From Hyphomicrobiales bacterium (GTDB lineage: Bacteria; Pseudomonadota; Alphaproteobacteria; Rhizobiales; RI-29), in contig WGLQ01000014.1 in NCBI GenBank assembly GCA_016125495.1, forward strand, positions 175,428 through 239,427: DNA of 64,000 bases. The letters are read 5' to 3'. A model generated the notes under the pieces. It saw only the letters and a list, made by a program, of their open reading frames with translations. It was not told the origin of the DNA and made no database searches. A program made the translations under genes and the position numbers. Shown here in pieces: positions 9,355-19,329 of the stretch (the first letter of the stretch is position 1; every line of letters begins with the position of its first letter).

Positions 9355-10308
9355 ATGGCGCAGGGCATCCTCATCGGGATCACGGCCGGCCTCGTGTCGG
9401 CCTTCATCTCCGTATTTCCGCTCCCGCTCTACATTGTCGGTTTCGGCTGGGGCCCGGGCGCCGCTCTCGCCGGTGCGCTGTCGGGCGCCCTCCTACTCCT
9501 GTCGGCTTCCGGCCCCCTTGCCGCCAGCGCCTATCTCGCGCTTTTTGCGCTTCCGGCGACGATCATCGTCTGGCTCCTGCGACCGCAAGGCGCGCCTCGC
9601 ACCTCTCCCGACGACCTGTCACCGGCCGCGCCCCCCATCGACGACCGTCGCGCTGCCGGGCTTCGGGCCGGCCATGTGCTCGGCCTCGTCACGCTCCTTG
9701 GCGGGGCCGTCGCCGCTCTCGCCGTGTTCGCTCTCGGCAGCGACCTCGAGAGTTATCGCGGCGCCATCCGCGGCTGGCTCGACGAGGGCATGGCGAGCGA
9801 CCTCGAGCAATTGACGGGCAAGGCGCTGAGTGGACCGGATCGCGACGAACTCGCCAACATCACGACCTTGACGTTCCCGACTGTCGCGGCGCTGACCTGG
9901 ATGCTGGCCACCCTCTCGTGCGCATTTCTGGCGGCACTGATCGCGCGCGCCATGCGCCTCCTCCAAGGGGCCTGGCCCGACTTCGCGGAAATGGATCTCC
10001 ACCCCCTGATGCCGCTCGCTTTCGGAGCTGCCCTGGCGGCGTTGTTCCTGCCGGATCTCGGGGGCATCATAGGCGGTGGTTTTGCGAGCGCGATGCTGGC
10101 CGGGCACGTGCTTCTCGGCCTCGCGATGGCGCACGGGGCAACGCGCGGCCTCTCCCAGCGCGCCTTCATTCTCGTTGCCGTCTACCTCGGCATCCTCCTG
10201 CTCGGGCGCATCGGCTTTTTCATCGTCGCGATCTTCGCGGTCGCCGAACCATTGCTGGGGCTGCGCGAGAGCGCGCGCCGGCGCCGACTGGGGAGGGGCC
10301 CGATATGA
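9355..10308 (+). CDS. DUF2232 family multi-pass membrane protein
   Basis: A 317-residue hydrophobic protein with about seven predicted membrane spans and a soluble, charged segment near residues 85-110. Position between rpsR and rplI and the overall pattern match the DUF2232 (YybS-like) proteins found there in Hyphomicrobiales. The molecular function is unknown; substrate-binding-component-like membrane roles have been suggested for relatives. The ATG at 9355 gives a first span (ILIGITAGLVSAFISVFPLP) directly after the start. Confidence 0.8.
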   Translation: MAQGILIGITAGLVSAFISVFPLPLYIVGFGWGPGAALAGALSGALLLLSASGPLAASAYLALFALPATIIVWLLRPQGAPRTSPDDLSPAAPPIDDRRAAGLRAGHVLGLVTLLGGAVAALAVFALGSDLESYRGAIRGWLDEGMASDLEQLTGKALSGPDRDELANITTLTFPTVAALTWMLATLSCAFLAALIARAMRLLQGAWPDFAEMDLHPLMPLAFGAALAALFLPDLGGIIGGGFASAMLAGHVLLGLAMAHGATRGLSQRAFILVAVYLGILLLGRIGFFIVAIFAVAEPLLGLRESARRRRLGRGPI

Positions 10309-10433
10309 GCACGCGCACCGGTGCCCCGCAGTCCCTGCGACCGAGACCACCAACCCTGTAACAGTCGGTCGGATCGTCCTGAACGGCAGACCGACACACC
10401 CCAACGCTGGAACACCGACAAGAGGAGATCATC

Positions 10434-11024
10434 ATGAAAGTCATCCTGCTCGAGCGCATCGCACGGCTCGGCCAGATGGGCGATACCGTCACCGTTCGCG
10501 ACGGCTTTGCCCGCAACTACCTGTTGCCCCAGCAGAAGGCCATGCGGGCGACCGCCGACAACATGAAGCGCTTCGAGGGCCAGCGCGCCCAGCTCGAAGC
10601 CCGCAACCTCGAGCTGAAGCAGGAGGCGAGCGCCGTCGCCGCCAAACTCGAGGGCCAGAGCTTCATCGTGATCCGCCAGGCCGGCGACACCGGCCAGCTC
10701 TACGGCTCGGTCGCAACGCGCGACATCGCCGAGGTCGTCTGCGAGGGCGGCTATTCGATCAACCGCAACCAGGTCCAGCTCGACCGGCCGATCAAGGCCC
10801 TCGGCGTGCATGACCTCAAGATTCGCCTGCATCCCGAGGTCGAGGCCGCCATTCGCATCAACGTCGCACGGTCGCCCGAGGAAGCCGAGCGTCAGGCCCG
10901 GGGCGAGGACGTCTCCGTCATCCAGGACGATCTCGCCGACATCTTCGCGGAAGGCGGTGAGGACCTCTTCGAGGAAGGCGCCGAGCCGGGCGAGGAGCCG
11001 GGCGGCGACGAAGCGGCGTCCTGA
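10434..11024 (+). CDS. rplI: large ribosomal subunit protein bL9
   Basis: A 196-residue L9. The N-terminal domain ([17 protein letters not shown], then [13 protein letters not shown]) binds 23S rRNA, followed by the long connecting helix and the C-terminal domain. The last 40 residues form an acidic tail rich in Glu, Gly and Asp that lengthens it relative to E. coli L9 (149 residues). A strong AGAGGAGA ribosome binding site precedes the ATG. Confidence 0.96.
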   Translation: MKVILLERIARLGQMGDTVTVRDGFARNYLLPQQKAMRATADNMKRFEGQRAQLEARNLELKQEASAVAAKLEGQSFIVIRQAGDTGQLYGSVATRDIAEVVCEGGYSINRNQVQLDRPIKALGVHDLKIRLHPEVEAAIRINVARSPEEAERQARGEDVSVIQDDLADIFAEGGEDLFEEGAEPGEEPGGDEAAS

Positions 11025-11205
11025 CGCCGGGCGGCACGCCGTCGGCCCGCGGACCCGTGCGATTCGCCGGGCTGGCAAGCGCCGAGCGGTCGCGACCGGG
11101 CGGGTTGCATGCACGCGTGTGCATTGCGGGGAGGAGCGGGCAGGAGAGGGGCGGGGCGATCCGACGAGCCGATCCCCTCCTCCCGAATCGCCCTAGCTTT
11201 CGAGC

Positions 11206-12723
11206 ATGAGCACACCCCATCCCCAGACCGCCGGTGGCGCGCTGTCCGCCGGTGCCCTTCCCGCCAGCGCGGAGACACCCGCCTTCCGCCGGGCGCCACA
11301 CAACATCGAAGCCGAGCAGGCCCTGCTCGGTGCGCTCTTGCGCAACAACGAGGCGCACGACCGCGTCTCGAGCTTCCTCAAGGCCGACCACTTCTACGAG
11401 CCCCTGCACGGGCGCATTTTCGATCTCATCAGCCAACTCGTCGGGGCCGGGAAATCAGCGAGCCCGATCACGCTCAAGACCTTCCTCGAGAGCGCCGAAC
11501 CCGTCGGCGAACTCACGGTGCCGCAATATCTCGTGCGCCTCGTCGCAAGTGCCCCCGCGATCATCAACGTCGCCGAATACGGCCGCGCCATCTACGACCT
11601 CGCGGTCAGGCGCAGCCTCATCACCATCGGCGAGGACCTCGTCAACGTCGCCTACGATTCCCCCATCGAATTGCCGCCCGAGCGCCAGATCGAGGAGGCC
11701 GAATCGCGCCTCTACAGCCTCGCCGAGACGGGCAAGTACGGGCAGGGCTTCGAGAGCTTCAATCATGCCGTCAGTCAGGCCGTGGACATGGCGGCGGCGG
11801 CCTACCAGCGCGACGGCGGGCTTTCCGGCATCGCCACGGGACTGCGTGATCTCGATGCCAAGATGGGCGGCCTCCAGTCCTCGGACCTCATCATCCTCGC
11901 CGGCCGCCCGTCGATGGGCAAAACCTCGCTTGCAACCAACATCGCCTTCAACATCGCGCAGGCTTACCGTCCCGGCACCGACGGGTCCGGCCGTGCCGCG
12001 AACGGCGCCGTTGTCGGGTTCTTCTCCCTGGAAATGTCGTCCGAGCAGCTCGCCACCCGCATTCTGGCGGAGGCGGCCGAGGTGCCGTCCGAGAAGATCC
12101 GCCGTGGCATGATCGATTCCGACGAGTTCCAGCGCCTTTCCGGCGCGGCCAAGGCCATCTCCACGCTGCCACTCTACATCGACCAGACCGGCGGCCTCAC
12201 CATCGCCCAGCTCGCCGCGCGCGCACGGCGCCTCAAGCGCCAGAAGGGCGTCGGCCTCCTCGTCGTCGACTACATCCAGCTCCTCTCGGGCTCCTCGCGC
12301 AGCCAGGCGGGTGGGCGCGTTCAGGAAATCACCGAGATCACCACCGGCCTCAAGGCGCTCGCCAAGGAGTTGCAGGTGCCGATCATCGCCCTCTCGCAGC
12401 TCTCGCGTCAGGTCGAGAGCCGCGAGGACAAGCGCCCGCAGCTCTCGGACCTGCGCGAATCCGGCTCCATCGAGCAGGACGCCGACGTGGTCATGTTCGT
12501 GTTCCGGGAGGAATACTATCTCGAGCGCACCGAGCCGCGCCCCGACGATCCCAAGTATGCGGAATGGCGCCAGAAACGCGAGGCCGTGCGCGGTCAGGCC
12601 GAGGTCATCATCGGCAAGCAGCGCCATGGCCCGACGGGAACGGTGGTGCTGCAGTTCGAGGGCGCGATCACGCGCTTCTCGGACCTTGCGCCCGGCGAGC
12701 GTTTGCCGCAGCGATACGAATAG
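11206..12723 (+). CDS. dnaB: replicative DNA helicase DnaB
   Basis: A 505-residue hexameric helicase that unwinds DNA at the fork. The N-terminal DnaG-interacting domain starts after a 30-residue variable leader at PHNIEAEQALLGALL. The RecA-like domain has Walker A GRPSMGKTS, FFSLEMS, Walker B LLVVDYIQLL, and the arginine-rich motif IEQDADVVMFVFREEYY. Its distance from rplI (181 bases) allows a separate promoter. No intein is present. Confidence 0.97.
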   Translation: MSTPHPQTAGGALSAGALPASAETPAFRRAPHNIEAEQALLGALLRNNEAHDRVSSFLKADHFYEPLHGRIFDLISQLVGAGKSASPITLKTFLESAEPVGELTVPQYLVRLVASAPAIINVAEYGRAIYDLAVRRSLITIGEDLVNVAYDSPIELPPERQIEEAESRLYSLAETGKYGQGFESFNHAVSQAVDMAAAAYQRDGGLSGIATGLRDLDAKMGGLQSSDLIILAGRPSMGKTSLATNIAFNIAQAYRPGTDGSGRAANGAVVGFFSLEMSSEQLATRILAEAAEVPSEKIRRGMIDSDEFQRLSGAAKAISTLPLYIDQTGGLTIAQLAARARRLKRQKGVGLLVVDYIQLLSGSSRSQAGGRVQEITEITTGLKALAKELQVPIIALSQLSRQVESREDKRPQLSDLRESGSIEQDADVVMFVFREEYYLERTEPRPDDPKYAEWRQKREAVRGQAEVIIGKQRHGPTGTVVLQFEGAITRFSDLAPGERLPQRYE

Positions 12724-12753
12724 CGATACCGGTGGCCCGATCGAAGGCCGCAC

Positions 12754-14079
12754 ATGTCGGAGGGTGAACTGAGCGCGAGCGGACACTCGAGCCCTTTGGG
12801 GATGACGAGCGCGGCGCCCGACGGCGGCACGACGGGTCGCAACGTGCCGTACCGCATGAGTGCGACGACCGGACGCGAGCTGGCGACCGTGCTCGCCGGC
12901 CTGCCCGCCCATGCCCCGGCCGCCATCGTGATCGATCGCGGCGCGCTGGTCGCCAACCATCGCTACCTCGCCGCATTGGCGCCGCGCACCGAAATCGCCC
13001 CGGTCGTCAAGGCGGACGGCTACGGCATCGGCGTGGCCGAGGTGGCGCGCGTGCTCGCCGGCGAGGGCGCGCGCACCTTCTTCGTTGCGACCCTCGAGGA
13101 GGCGATCGCCCTGCGCCGCCATTTGCACGCGGTGCTCGGCCCCGCGCGGCGCGCGGACATTCATGTTCTCGACGGGTTGCTGCCGGGATCGGGAGAGGCG
13201 TTCCGCGAGCATGGCTTGCGCCCGGTGCTTTCCTCGCCGGGCGAGGTCGAGGAATGGCTCTCGTGCTGCAGGCGCTGGGCGAGCCTCGAGCCCGCAGCGC
13301 TGCATGTCGACACCGGCATGACGCGACTCGGCCTGATGCCGAGTGAAGCGCTCGCCGCCGCCGCCGAGGGAGCGCTGAAGCCGGCCCTGCTGATGTCGCA
13401 TTTCGCCTGCGCCGACGAGCCCTCGCACCCGCTCAACGGCGATCAGTCGCGCCGCTTTGCCTCCGTACGATCGGCCTTTGCCGGGGTGCCCGCCAGCCTT
13501 GCCAACTCGGCCGGTCTCCTCGCCCATCCGGCGAGCCATCTCGATGTGGCACGCCCGGGCTATGCGCTCTATGGCGGCAAGGCGGTCGCCCCCTCTGTCG
13601 GCCTCGGAACCATGGCGCCGGTGGTGCACGTCTTTGCACGCATCGCCCGGCTGCTCGAAACCGACGAGCCCGTGTGCGTCGGCTACGGAGCCGCGCAGAG
13701 CGTCCAACCGCGCCGCGTGCTCGCCACGGTGACCTTCGGATATGCCGATGGGCTCCTGCGCGGAGCGGGCTCGAGCAACCAGCGCGACGGCCACGCCGTC
13801 CACGTCGCGGGCCACCGCGCGCCGCTCGTCGGGCGCATTTCGATGGACCTCCTGGTGGCCGATGTGAGCGCGGTGCCCCGGGCGCTCTGCCAGCGTGGCG
13901 CCTGGGTGGAGATCGTCGGCCAGCATGCCACGATCGACGATCTCGCAAACCACGCCGGCACGATCGGCTACGAATTCCTGACCCGCCTTTCCCGTCGCAT
14001 CCCCCGCGTCTGGATCGGCGGCGGCACGACCGGGGCGCAAGAAGCACTCCACGGCAGCCCGCCTGCACCGGAGGTCTGA
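12754..14079 (+). CDS. alr: alanine racemase
   Basis: A PLP enzyme converting L- to D-alanine for peptidoglycan. The PLP lysine lies in VVKADGYGIG, the opposite-face tyrosine in VCVGYGAAQ, and the C-terminal domain has RISMDLLVADVS. From the first ATG the product is 441 residues, longer than the usual 360-380; in-frame ATGs at 12802 and 12856 would trim a poorly conserved leader, and the start is uncertain. It lies 30 bases after dnaB and 2 bases before radA. Confidence 0.93.
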   Translation: MSEGELSASGHSSPLGMTSAAPDGGTTGRNVPYRMSATTGRELATVLAGLPAHAPAAIVIDRGALVANHRYLAALAPRTEIAPVVKADGYGIGVAEVARVLAGEGARTFFVATLEEAIALRRHLHAVLGPARRADIHVLDGLLPGSGEAFREHGLRPVLSSPGEVEEWLSCCRRWASLEPAALHVDTGMTRLGLMPSEALAAAAEGALKPALLMSHFACADEPSHPLNGDQSRRFASVRSAFAGVPASLANSAGLLAHPASHLDVARPGYALYGGKAVAPSVGLGTMAPVVHVFARIARLLETDEPVCVGYGAAQSVQPRRVLATVTFGYADGLLRGAGSSNQRDGHAVHVAGHRAPLVGRISMDLLVADVSAVPRALCQRGAWVEIVGQHATIDDLANHAGTIGYEFLTRLSRRIPRVWIGGGTTGAQEALHGSPPAPEV

Positions 14080-14081
14080 CG

Positions 14082-15506
14082 ATGGCACGAGCCCGCACGA
14101 GCTTCGTCTGCCAGGAGTGCGGCGCGAGCCACACGCGCTGGGCCGGTCAATGCTCGGACTGCGGCGCCTGGAACAGCATCGTCGAGGAGGCAGCGGCCGC
14201 GACGGCCGTTCCGGGCGCCGGACAGCCTACGGGCAAGGGGCGGATCGTCACCCTCGAGAACCTCAAGGGCACGCCCGACGAGGCGCCGCGCATTCGCACC
14301 GGCATCGGCGAACTCGACCGGGTTACGGGCGGCGGCATCGTGCCGGGCTCGGCGTTCCTGGTCGGTGGCGAACCGGGCATCGGCAAGTCGACGCTCCTGC
14401 TGCAGGCCGCCGCCGCGATCGCAAAGGCAGGCCGCACGGCGATCTATTTCTCCGGCGAGGAGGCGACCGCGCAGGTGCGTCTGAGGGCCGAACGACTCGG
14501 CCTTGCCGACGCTCCCGTCATGCTCGCCGCCGAAACCAACCTCGCCAACATCATCGCCACCCTCGACAAGGTCCGCCGGGCCGACCTCGTCGTCATCGAT
14601 TCCATCCAGACCCTCTGGAGTGATGGCCTCGAATCCGCGCCCGGCAGCGTCGCCCAGGTGCGCAGCGCCAGCCAACTCCTCATCCGCCACGCCAAGGCCT
14701 CCGGGGCCGCCCTCCTCCTCGTCGGTCACGTCACCAAGGAGGGGCAGATCGCTGGCCCCAAGGTCGTCGAGCACATGGTCGACACGGTGCTCTACTTCGA
14801 GGGTGACCGGGGTCGCCCCTTCCGCATCCTCAGGGCCGTCAAGAACCGCTTCGGCGCCACCGACGAGATCGGCGTCTTCGAGATGGCGCAGGAGGGCCTC
14901 CGGGAGGTGGCCAACCCGTCCGAGCTTTTCCTCGGCGAGCGCGACGCAACGAACCCGGGTGTGGCGGTCTTTGCCGGCGTCGAGGGCACGCGGCCAATCC
15001 TCGTGGAGGTCCAGGCTCTGGTCACGCCCTCGCGGCTCGGCACTCCTCGCCGGGCGGTGGTCGGTTGGGACGCCAGCCGTCTCGCCATGGTGCTCGCCGT
15101 TCTGGAGGCGCGCTGCCGGGTTCGGCTCGGTGGCCACGACGTCTACCTCAACATCGCGGGTGGGCTGCGCATCGGCGAGCCGGCCGCAGACCTCGCCGCG
15201 GCTGCCGCCCTCGTTTCGGCGGCGGCGGGTCGTCCGCTGGCTCCCGATTGCGTCTATCTCGGCGAAATCAGTCTTTCGGGCGGCCTCAGACCGGTCGGTC
15301 ATGCCAATATCCGATTGAAAGAAGCACGCAAACTTGGTTTTAGATCGGCGGTGGTACCGGCAGGTGGCGAACTGGAAGGTGGCGGCTTCGATCTCGCGTT
15401 GCAGCGCCATGCCCGCCTTGCCGAAGCGATCGCGCCCATCCTTCCGGCGGGCGGCCTTCCCGATCGCGCCGAGGACGGGGGCGTTGACGATGATGGGGAT
15501 GGCTAG
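14082..15506 (+). CDS. radA: DNA repair protein RadA
   Basis: A 474-residue RadA (Sms), a RecA-related branch-migration helicase in recombination. The N-terminal zinc finger has four cysteines (CQEC and CSDCG), Walker A is GEPGIGKST, the RadA signature KNRFGATDEIG follows, and a Lon-protease-like domain fills the C-terminus. The ATG follows the alr stop by two bases, so it belongs to the alr operon. Confidence 0.96.
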   Translation: MARARTSFVCQECGASHTRWAGQCSDCGAWNSIVEEAAAATAVPGAGQPTGKGRIVTLENLKGTPDEAPRIRTGIGELDRVTGGGIVPGSAFLVGGEPGIGKSTLLLQAAAAIAKAGRTAIYFSGEEATAQVRLRAERLGLADAPVMLAAETNLANIIATLDKVRRADLVVIDSIQTLWSDGLESAPGSVAQVRSASQLLIRHAKASGAALLLVGHVTKEGQIAGPKVVEHMVDTVLYFEGDRGRPFRILRAVKNRFGATDEIGVFEMAQEGLREVANPSELFLGERDATNPGVAVFAGVEGTRPILVEVQALVTPSRLGTPRRAVVGWDASRLAMVLAVLEARCRVRLGGHDVYLNIAGGLRIGEPAADLAAAAALVSAAAGRPLAPDCVYLGEISLSGGLRPVGHANIRLKEARKLGFRSAVVPAGGELEGGGFDLALQRHARLAEAIAPILPAGGLPDRAEDGGVDDDGDG

Positions 15507-15659
15507 GGTGCGTCACGCGACGGCCGCACCCCGTCGGTTTTGGAATCGTGCTAATCTGCCGGTCGCTGCACGCTGTGCGACGGTTGACCCGGCCTGCCTC
15601 CCGGCCCTGGTCGAGTTCCAGGCGGAGCGCATTGTCACTTGGCGTATAGAGGATCAGGC

Positions 15660-16220
15660 ATGATCGGTCCGCTCACCTATCTGGATGTCGCCCTGCTCGG
15701 GCTCTGTCTGATTTCCGGGCTCCTGGCCATGGCCAGAGGCCTGACCCGCGAACTGCTCTCCATCGTCTCCTGGCTGCTCGCGGCGGCCGCGACCCTGTGG
15801 GTCGTGCGCAATCAAAAAGACCTTGCCGAGCAGCTGGCCGACCAGTTCTTCCAGTCGACGACCCTGTCGCTGATCGTCCTCGGCGCCGTGACCTTCATGC
15901 TGGTGCTGCTCATCGTGCACATCATCACCATCCGCTTCTCGGACACGATCCTCGAGAGCGGAATCGGATTGATCGACCGTGTGCTCGGTTTCGTATTCGG
16001 CGTTGCGCGCGGCTTCCTTCTCGTGGTGATCGCCTATCTGTTCTTCGAATTCCTCGTCGAGGAGAACAAGCAGCCGGTCTGGGTCAGCAAGTCGCAATCG
16101 CTGCCCTATATCAAGTCGACCGGTCACACCGTGCGGGCCATGCTGCAGGGCATCCTTCCGGAAGACTTCTCCATTCCAGGAATCGGGGACGGCAACAACG
16201 CTGGCGACCAGCAGGGGTGA
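15660..16220 (+). CDS. CvpA family membrane protein
   Basis: A 186-residue protein with four predicted spans; LTYLDVALLGLCLISGLLAM at the N-terminus and the GLIDRVLGFVFGVARG segment identify the CvpA/colicin V production family. Relatives contribute to envelope integrity and are commonly encoded next to purF, as here. The ATG at 15660 has a GAGGA ribosome binding site; a TTG seven codons earlier is less likely. The exact function is not known. Confidence 0.85.
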   Translation: MIGPLTYLDVALLGLCLISGLLAMARGLTRELLSIVSWLLAAAATLWVVRNQKDLAEQLADQFFQSTTLSLIVLGAVTFMLVLLIVHIITIRFSDTILESGIGLIDRVLGFVFGVARGFLLVVIAYLFFEFLVEENKQPVWVSKSQSLPYIKSTGHTVRAMLQGILPEDFSIPGIGDGNNAGDQQG

Positions 16221-16275
16221 GATCGTGGGCACGGCGCTCGTGGGCGCCGGAGCGGGGCCGGTTGAGGAGCTTATG

Positions 16276-17823
16276 ATGGCTGAGGACGGCGGCAATCCCT
16301 GGCAATGCGGTGGCGCGGGCGCGGGCGCCACCAGCGCTGAGACGACGCCGCTTCGGGCAGAGGCCCGTGATCCCGCCTGGCTCGAGAGCTACGGCGACCG
16401 GCTGAGGGAGGAATGCGGCGTCTTCGGCGTCTTCAACGCCGATCAGGCCGCAGCGATTACCGCTCTCGGTTTGCACGCCCTCCAGCATCGCGGACAGGAG
16501 GCGGCCGGCATCGTCTCCTTCGACGGCGAGCGCTTCCATGCCGAACGCCGGCTCGGGCTGGTTGGGGAGAATTTCAACAATCAGGCCGTCATCGAAAAGC
16601 TCGCCGGCCGCGCGGCCATGGGGCACGTGCGCTATTCGACGACGGGAGAAACGGCGCTTCGCAACGTCCAGCCCCTCTTTGCCGAACTCGACTGCGGCGG
16701 CCTCGCCGTCGGCCACAACGGCAACCTCACCAATGCCCATACGCTGCGCACCCAGCTGATCGAGGCAGGGGCCATTTTCCATGCGACATCGGACAGCGAG
16801 GCGATCCTGCATCTCGTTGCCCAGAGCAATCGCCAGCGTCTCATTCCCCGTTTCATCGATGCGCTCGGCCAGCTCGAGGGAGCCTACGCCCTCGTTGCGA
16901 TGACCGAAGAGATGCTGATCGGCGCGCGCGATCCACTCGGAATCCGCCCGCTCGTGCTCGGTCGGATGGGTGACGCTTGGGTGCTGGCCTCGGAAACCTG
17001 CGCTCTGGACATGGTCGGCGCCGCCTTCGTGCGCGAGGTCGAGAACGGCGAGATCGTGGTCATATCGCGCGACGGCATCGAGTCGCACCGCCCGTTCCCG
17101 AAACGCCAGCCGCGCCCCTGCATCTTCGAGTTCATCTATTTCGCCCGCCCCGATTCGATCGTCGGCGGGCGATGTGTTTACGACATGCGCAAGGCAATGG
17201 GGCGCGAACTCGCCATCGAGTCGCCAGCCCCCGGCGACGTGGTCATCCCGATCCCGGATTCGGGCGTCCCCGCTGCGATCGGATTTTCGCAGGCTGCCGA
17301 CCTGCCGTTCGAACTCGGCATCATCCGTAACCACTACGTCGGTCGCACGTTCATCGAGCCGGAGCAGCGCATCCGCCAACTCGGCGTGCGCCTGAAACAC
17401 TCCGCCAATCGCGGCGTGATCGAGGGCAAACGCGTCATCCTCATCGACGACAGCGTGGTGCGCGGGACGACATCGAAGAAGATCGTCGATATGATGTTCG
17501 AGGCGGGCGCCCGCGAGGTCCACATGCGGATCGCGTGCCCGCCGATCAAGCATCCCGATTTCTACGGCATCGACACGCCGAACCCCAAGGAACTGCTCGC
17601 CGCCTGCATGGACCTCGAGGCCATGTGCGCCTTCATGGGCGCAACCAGTCTGGCGTTCCTCTCGATCGACGGCATTTACCGCGGCCTCGGTCTCGGACGG
17701 CGCGATCCCGCACAGCCGCAGTTCACCGATCACTGCTTCACGGGTGATTATCCGACGCCATTGACCGACCAATGCGGTGTCGGCGGTCCGCGCCAGCTCT
17801 CGCTGCTGGCCGAAGCCAGCTGA
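16276..17823 (+). CDS. purF: amidophosphoribosyltransferase
   Basis: PurF makes phosphoribosylamine from PRPP and glutamine, the first committed step of purine synthesis. The nucleophilic cysteine begins CGVFGVFNADQ at about residue 47, so a leader of roughly 46 residues must be removed for activity, longer than the short propeptides of well-studied enzymes. The PRPP loop is VILIDDSVVRGTTS. The ATG at 16276 has AGGAG six bases before it; 16273 and a GTG at 16225 are alternatives. Confidence 0.95.
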   Translation: MAEDGGNPWQCGGAGAGATSAETTPLRAEARDPAWLESYGDRLREECGVFGVFNADQAAAITALGLHALQHRGQEAAGIVSFDGERFHAERRLGLVGENFNNQAVIEKLAGRAAMGHVRYSTTGETALRNVQPLFAELDCGGLAVGHNGNLTNAHTLRTQLIEAGAIFHATSDSEAILHLVAQSNRQRLIPRFIDALGQLEGAYALVAMTEEMLIGARDPLGIRPLVLGRMGDAWVLASETCALDMVGAAFVREVENGEIVVISRDGIESHRPFPKRQPRPCIFEFIYFARPDSIVGGRCVYDMRKAMGRELAIESPAPGDVVIPIPDSGVPAAIGFSQAADLPFELGIIRNHYVGRTFIEPEQRIRQLGVRLKHSANRGVIEGKRVILIDDSVVRGTTSKKIVDMMFEAGAREVHMRIACPPIKHPDFYGIDTPNPKELLAACMDLEAMCAFMGATSLAFLSIDGIYRGLGLGRRDPAQPQFTDHCFTGDYPTPLTDQCGVGGPRQLSLLAEAS

Positions 17824-17891
17824 GGGCCTGCACCCTGACGGGCGCCGTCAGCTTCTCGAAAAGGCTTGTCTGCCTGGGTCGGAAGGTGGCG

Positions 17892-17935
17892 GTGCTGGTT
17901 TTCGCGGCCGGCCCGCCTGCCCTGTCAACCAGCAC
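17892..17935 (+). terminator. inverted repeat downstream of purF
   Basis: GTGCTGGTT and AACCAGCAC form a perfect 9-bp stem around a 26-base GC-rich loop, 68 bases after the purF stop. No clear T-tract follows. It may end purF transcription or shape the leader of the next gene. Confidence 0.3.
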
Positions 17936-18047
17936 AGGTGGTTATCGGGCACGCCACATTGCCAACGTTGCATAATCGTACCAAATACGGAGCATGTGGC
18001 GGGCCCGTCGGTTCCGCCGTGTCCCATGACCCGCGAGGGAGGACCAC

Positions 18048-19154
18048 TTGAGATCATTCGCAATCGCCGTCTGTGCCGCCGCCGGCACACTCGCGCTCAC
18101 GACCGGATCGGCCCTGGCCACCCAGATCAACACCGGTGGCGAGACCGGTGCCTATCACAGCCGCTTTTGTCCCGAACTCCGCAAACAGATGGCCAAGTCG
18201 GCATTCGAATTCGAGTGCGTGGCCTCGCAGGGCTCGCGCGAGAATATCCAGCGTGTCCTCGGCAATCCCGAGCAGATCGCCTACTCGCAGTTCGACGTCT
18301 ATGCGCTGGAGCGCGAGATGACGGGCGGCGAGGAGACGCTGACCACGCTGCGCACCGATCTCGGGCGCGAGTGCGTGTTCATGGTGACCCGGAATCGCGA
18401 CCTGACCAGCTACGGGGCGATCGCGAGCGTCGCCCCCGACCTCAAGTTCGTGCTGCCGCCCGAGCGGTCGGGCAGCGCCGCGACGTTCGAGTTCCTCCAG
18501 CAGATCGACCCGGACGGCTTGGCTCTCGCTCAGGACATCACGTATGCCGAGACCACGGACGCCGCCATCGAAGCTGCCCTCGCCGACGAGCGAACGGTGA
18601 CGCTCTTCGTTCAGTTCCCCGACCCGAACAATCCGCGCTTCAAGGCCATCGACCAGGCCGAGGGCGTCTTCGTCCCGGTGCTCGACCGCAATATCCTGCG
18701 CCAGCAGATCAACGGCGAGAAGATCTACTATGCCCAGGAAACCGAGCTGACCAACCCGCGCTGGCACAAGGTCGGCACCGAGGTGGTGACGGCTTGCACG
18801 CCGATGGTGCTCTTCACGGGCGCATCGTCGCTCATCGAGGACGGCAACAAGCGGCGCGACCACGAAGACATGATCAAGACGGTGCGCGCCATCCCGGCCG
18901 AAGATCTGCAGCCGCGCGAAGGCCTCTTCCAGCGCATCTGGAAGAAGACCAAGGAGCTGTCGGCCCGCAGTGTCGAGCGCGCCATCCAGCTATCCGAGGA
19001 CGCTCGCGAGGCGGCCGGCCCGACCTTGGACCGTGCCCGCGAGAAAGCGGGCGAGCTGGCCGACACCGCGCGCGAGAAGGGCGGTGAGCTTTGGCAGCAA
19101 GGCCGCGAGATGATCGACCGGGCCCGCGAGCAACTCCAGAACAACTCGCAGTAG
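18048..19154 (+). CDS. TAXI-like periplasmic binding protein with helical C-terminal tail
   Basis: A 368-residue protein with a signal peptide ending near SALA-TQI. The core (INTGGETGAYHS, then SQGSRENIQRVLGNPEQIAY) resembles TAXI-type TRAP solute receptors, but no permease gene is nearby. Residues from about 300 onward are a charged amphipathic helix with DRAREKAGEL, DTAREKGGEL and DRAREQLQ units, reminiscent of apolipoprotein/LEA-like repeats. The start is a TTG at 18048 preceded by AGGGAGGA. Ligand unknown. Confidence 0.7.
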   Translation: MRSFAIAVCAAAGTLALTTGSALATQINTGGETGAYHSRFCPELRKQMAKSAFEFECVASQGSRENIQRVLGNPEQIAYSQFDVYALEREMTGGEETLTTLRTDLGRECVFMVTRNRDLTSYGAIASVAPDLKFVLPPERSGSAATFEFLQQIDPDGLALAQDITYAETTDAAIEAALADERTVTLFVQFPDPNNPRFKAIDQAEGVFVPVLDRNILRQQINGEKIYYAQETELTNPRWHKVGTEVVTACTPMVLFTGASSLIEDGNKRRDHEDMIKTVRAIPAEDLQPREGLFQRIWKKTKELSARSVERAIQLSEDAREAAGPTLDRAREKAGELADTAREKGGELWQQGREMIDRAREQLQNNSQ

Positions 19155-19329
19155 GAACGGTGGAAACGGCCGGCCGGCGGCGGGCGAGCCGATCACCCGT
19201 CGGTGGCCGGTAATGTCCGCTCCGGCAGGCAGCGGCGAGAGCCGCGGGGACGTCGCCGGCTCCCACAATCCAGTGCGGCCCGCCTCGAGATCGGCGGACC
19301 ACCTTGCCAGCCTCCACCGGGGATGATCG

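Noticed and set aside
11455..14088. Minus-strand open frame of 877 codons
   Set aside because: It is the shadow of dnaB and alr, both identified by catalytic motifs.
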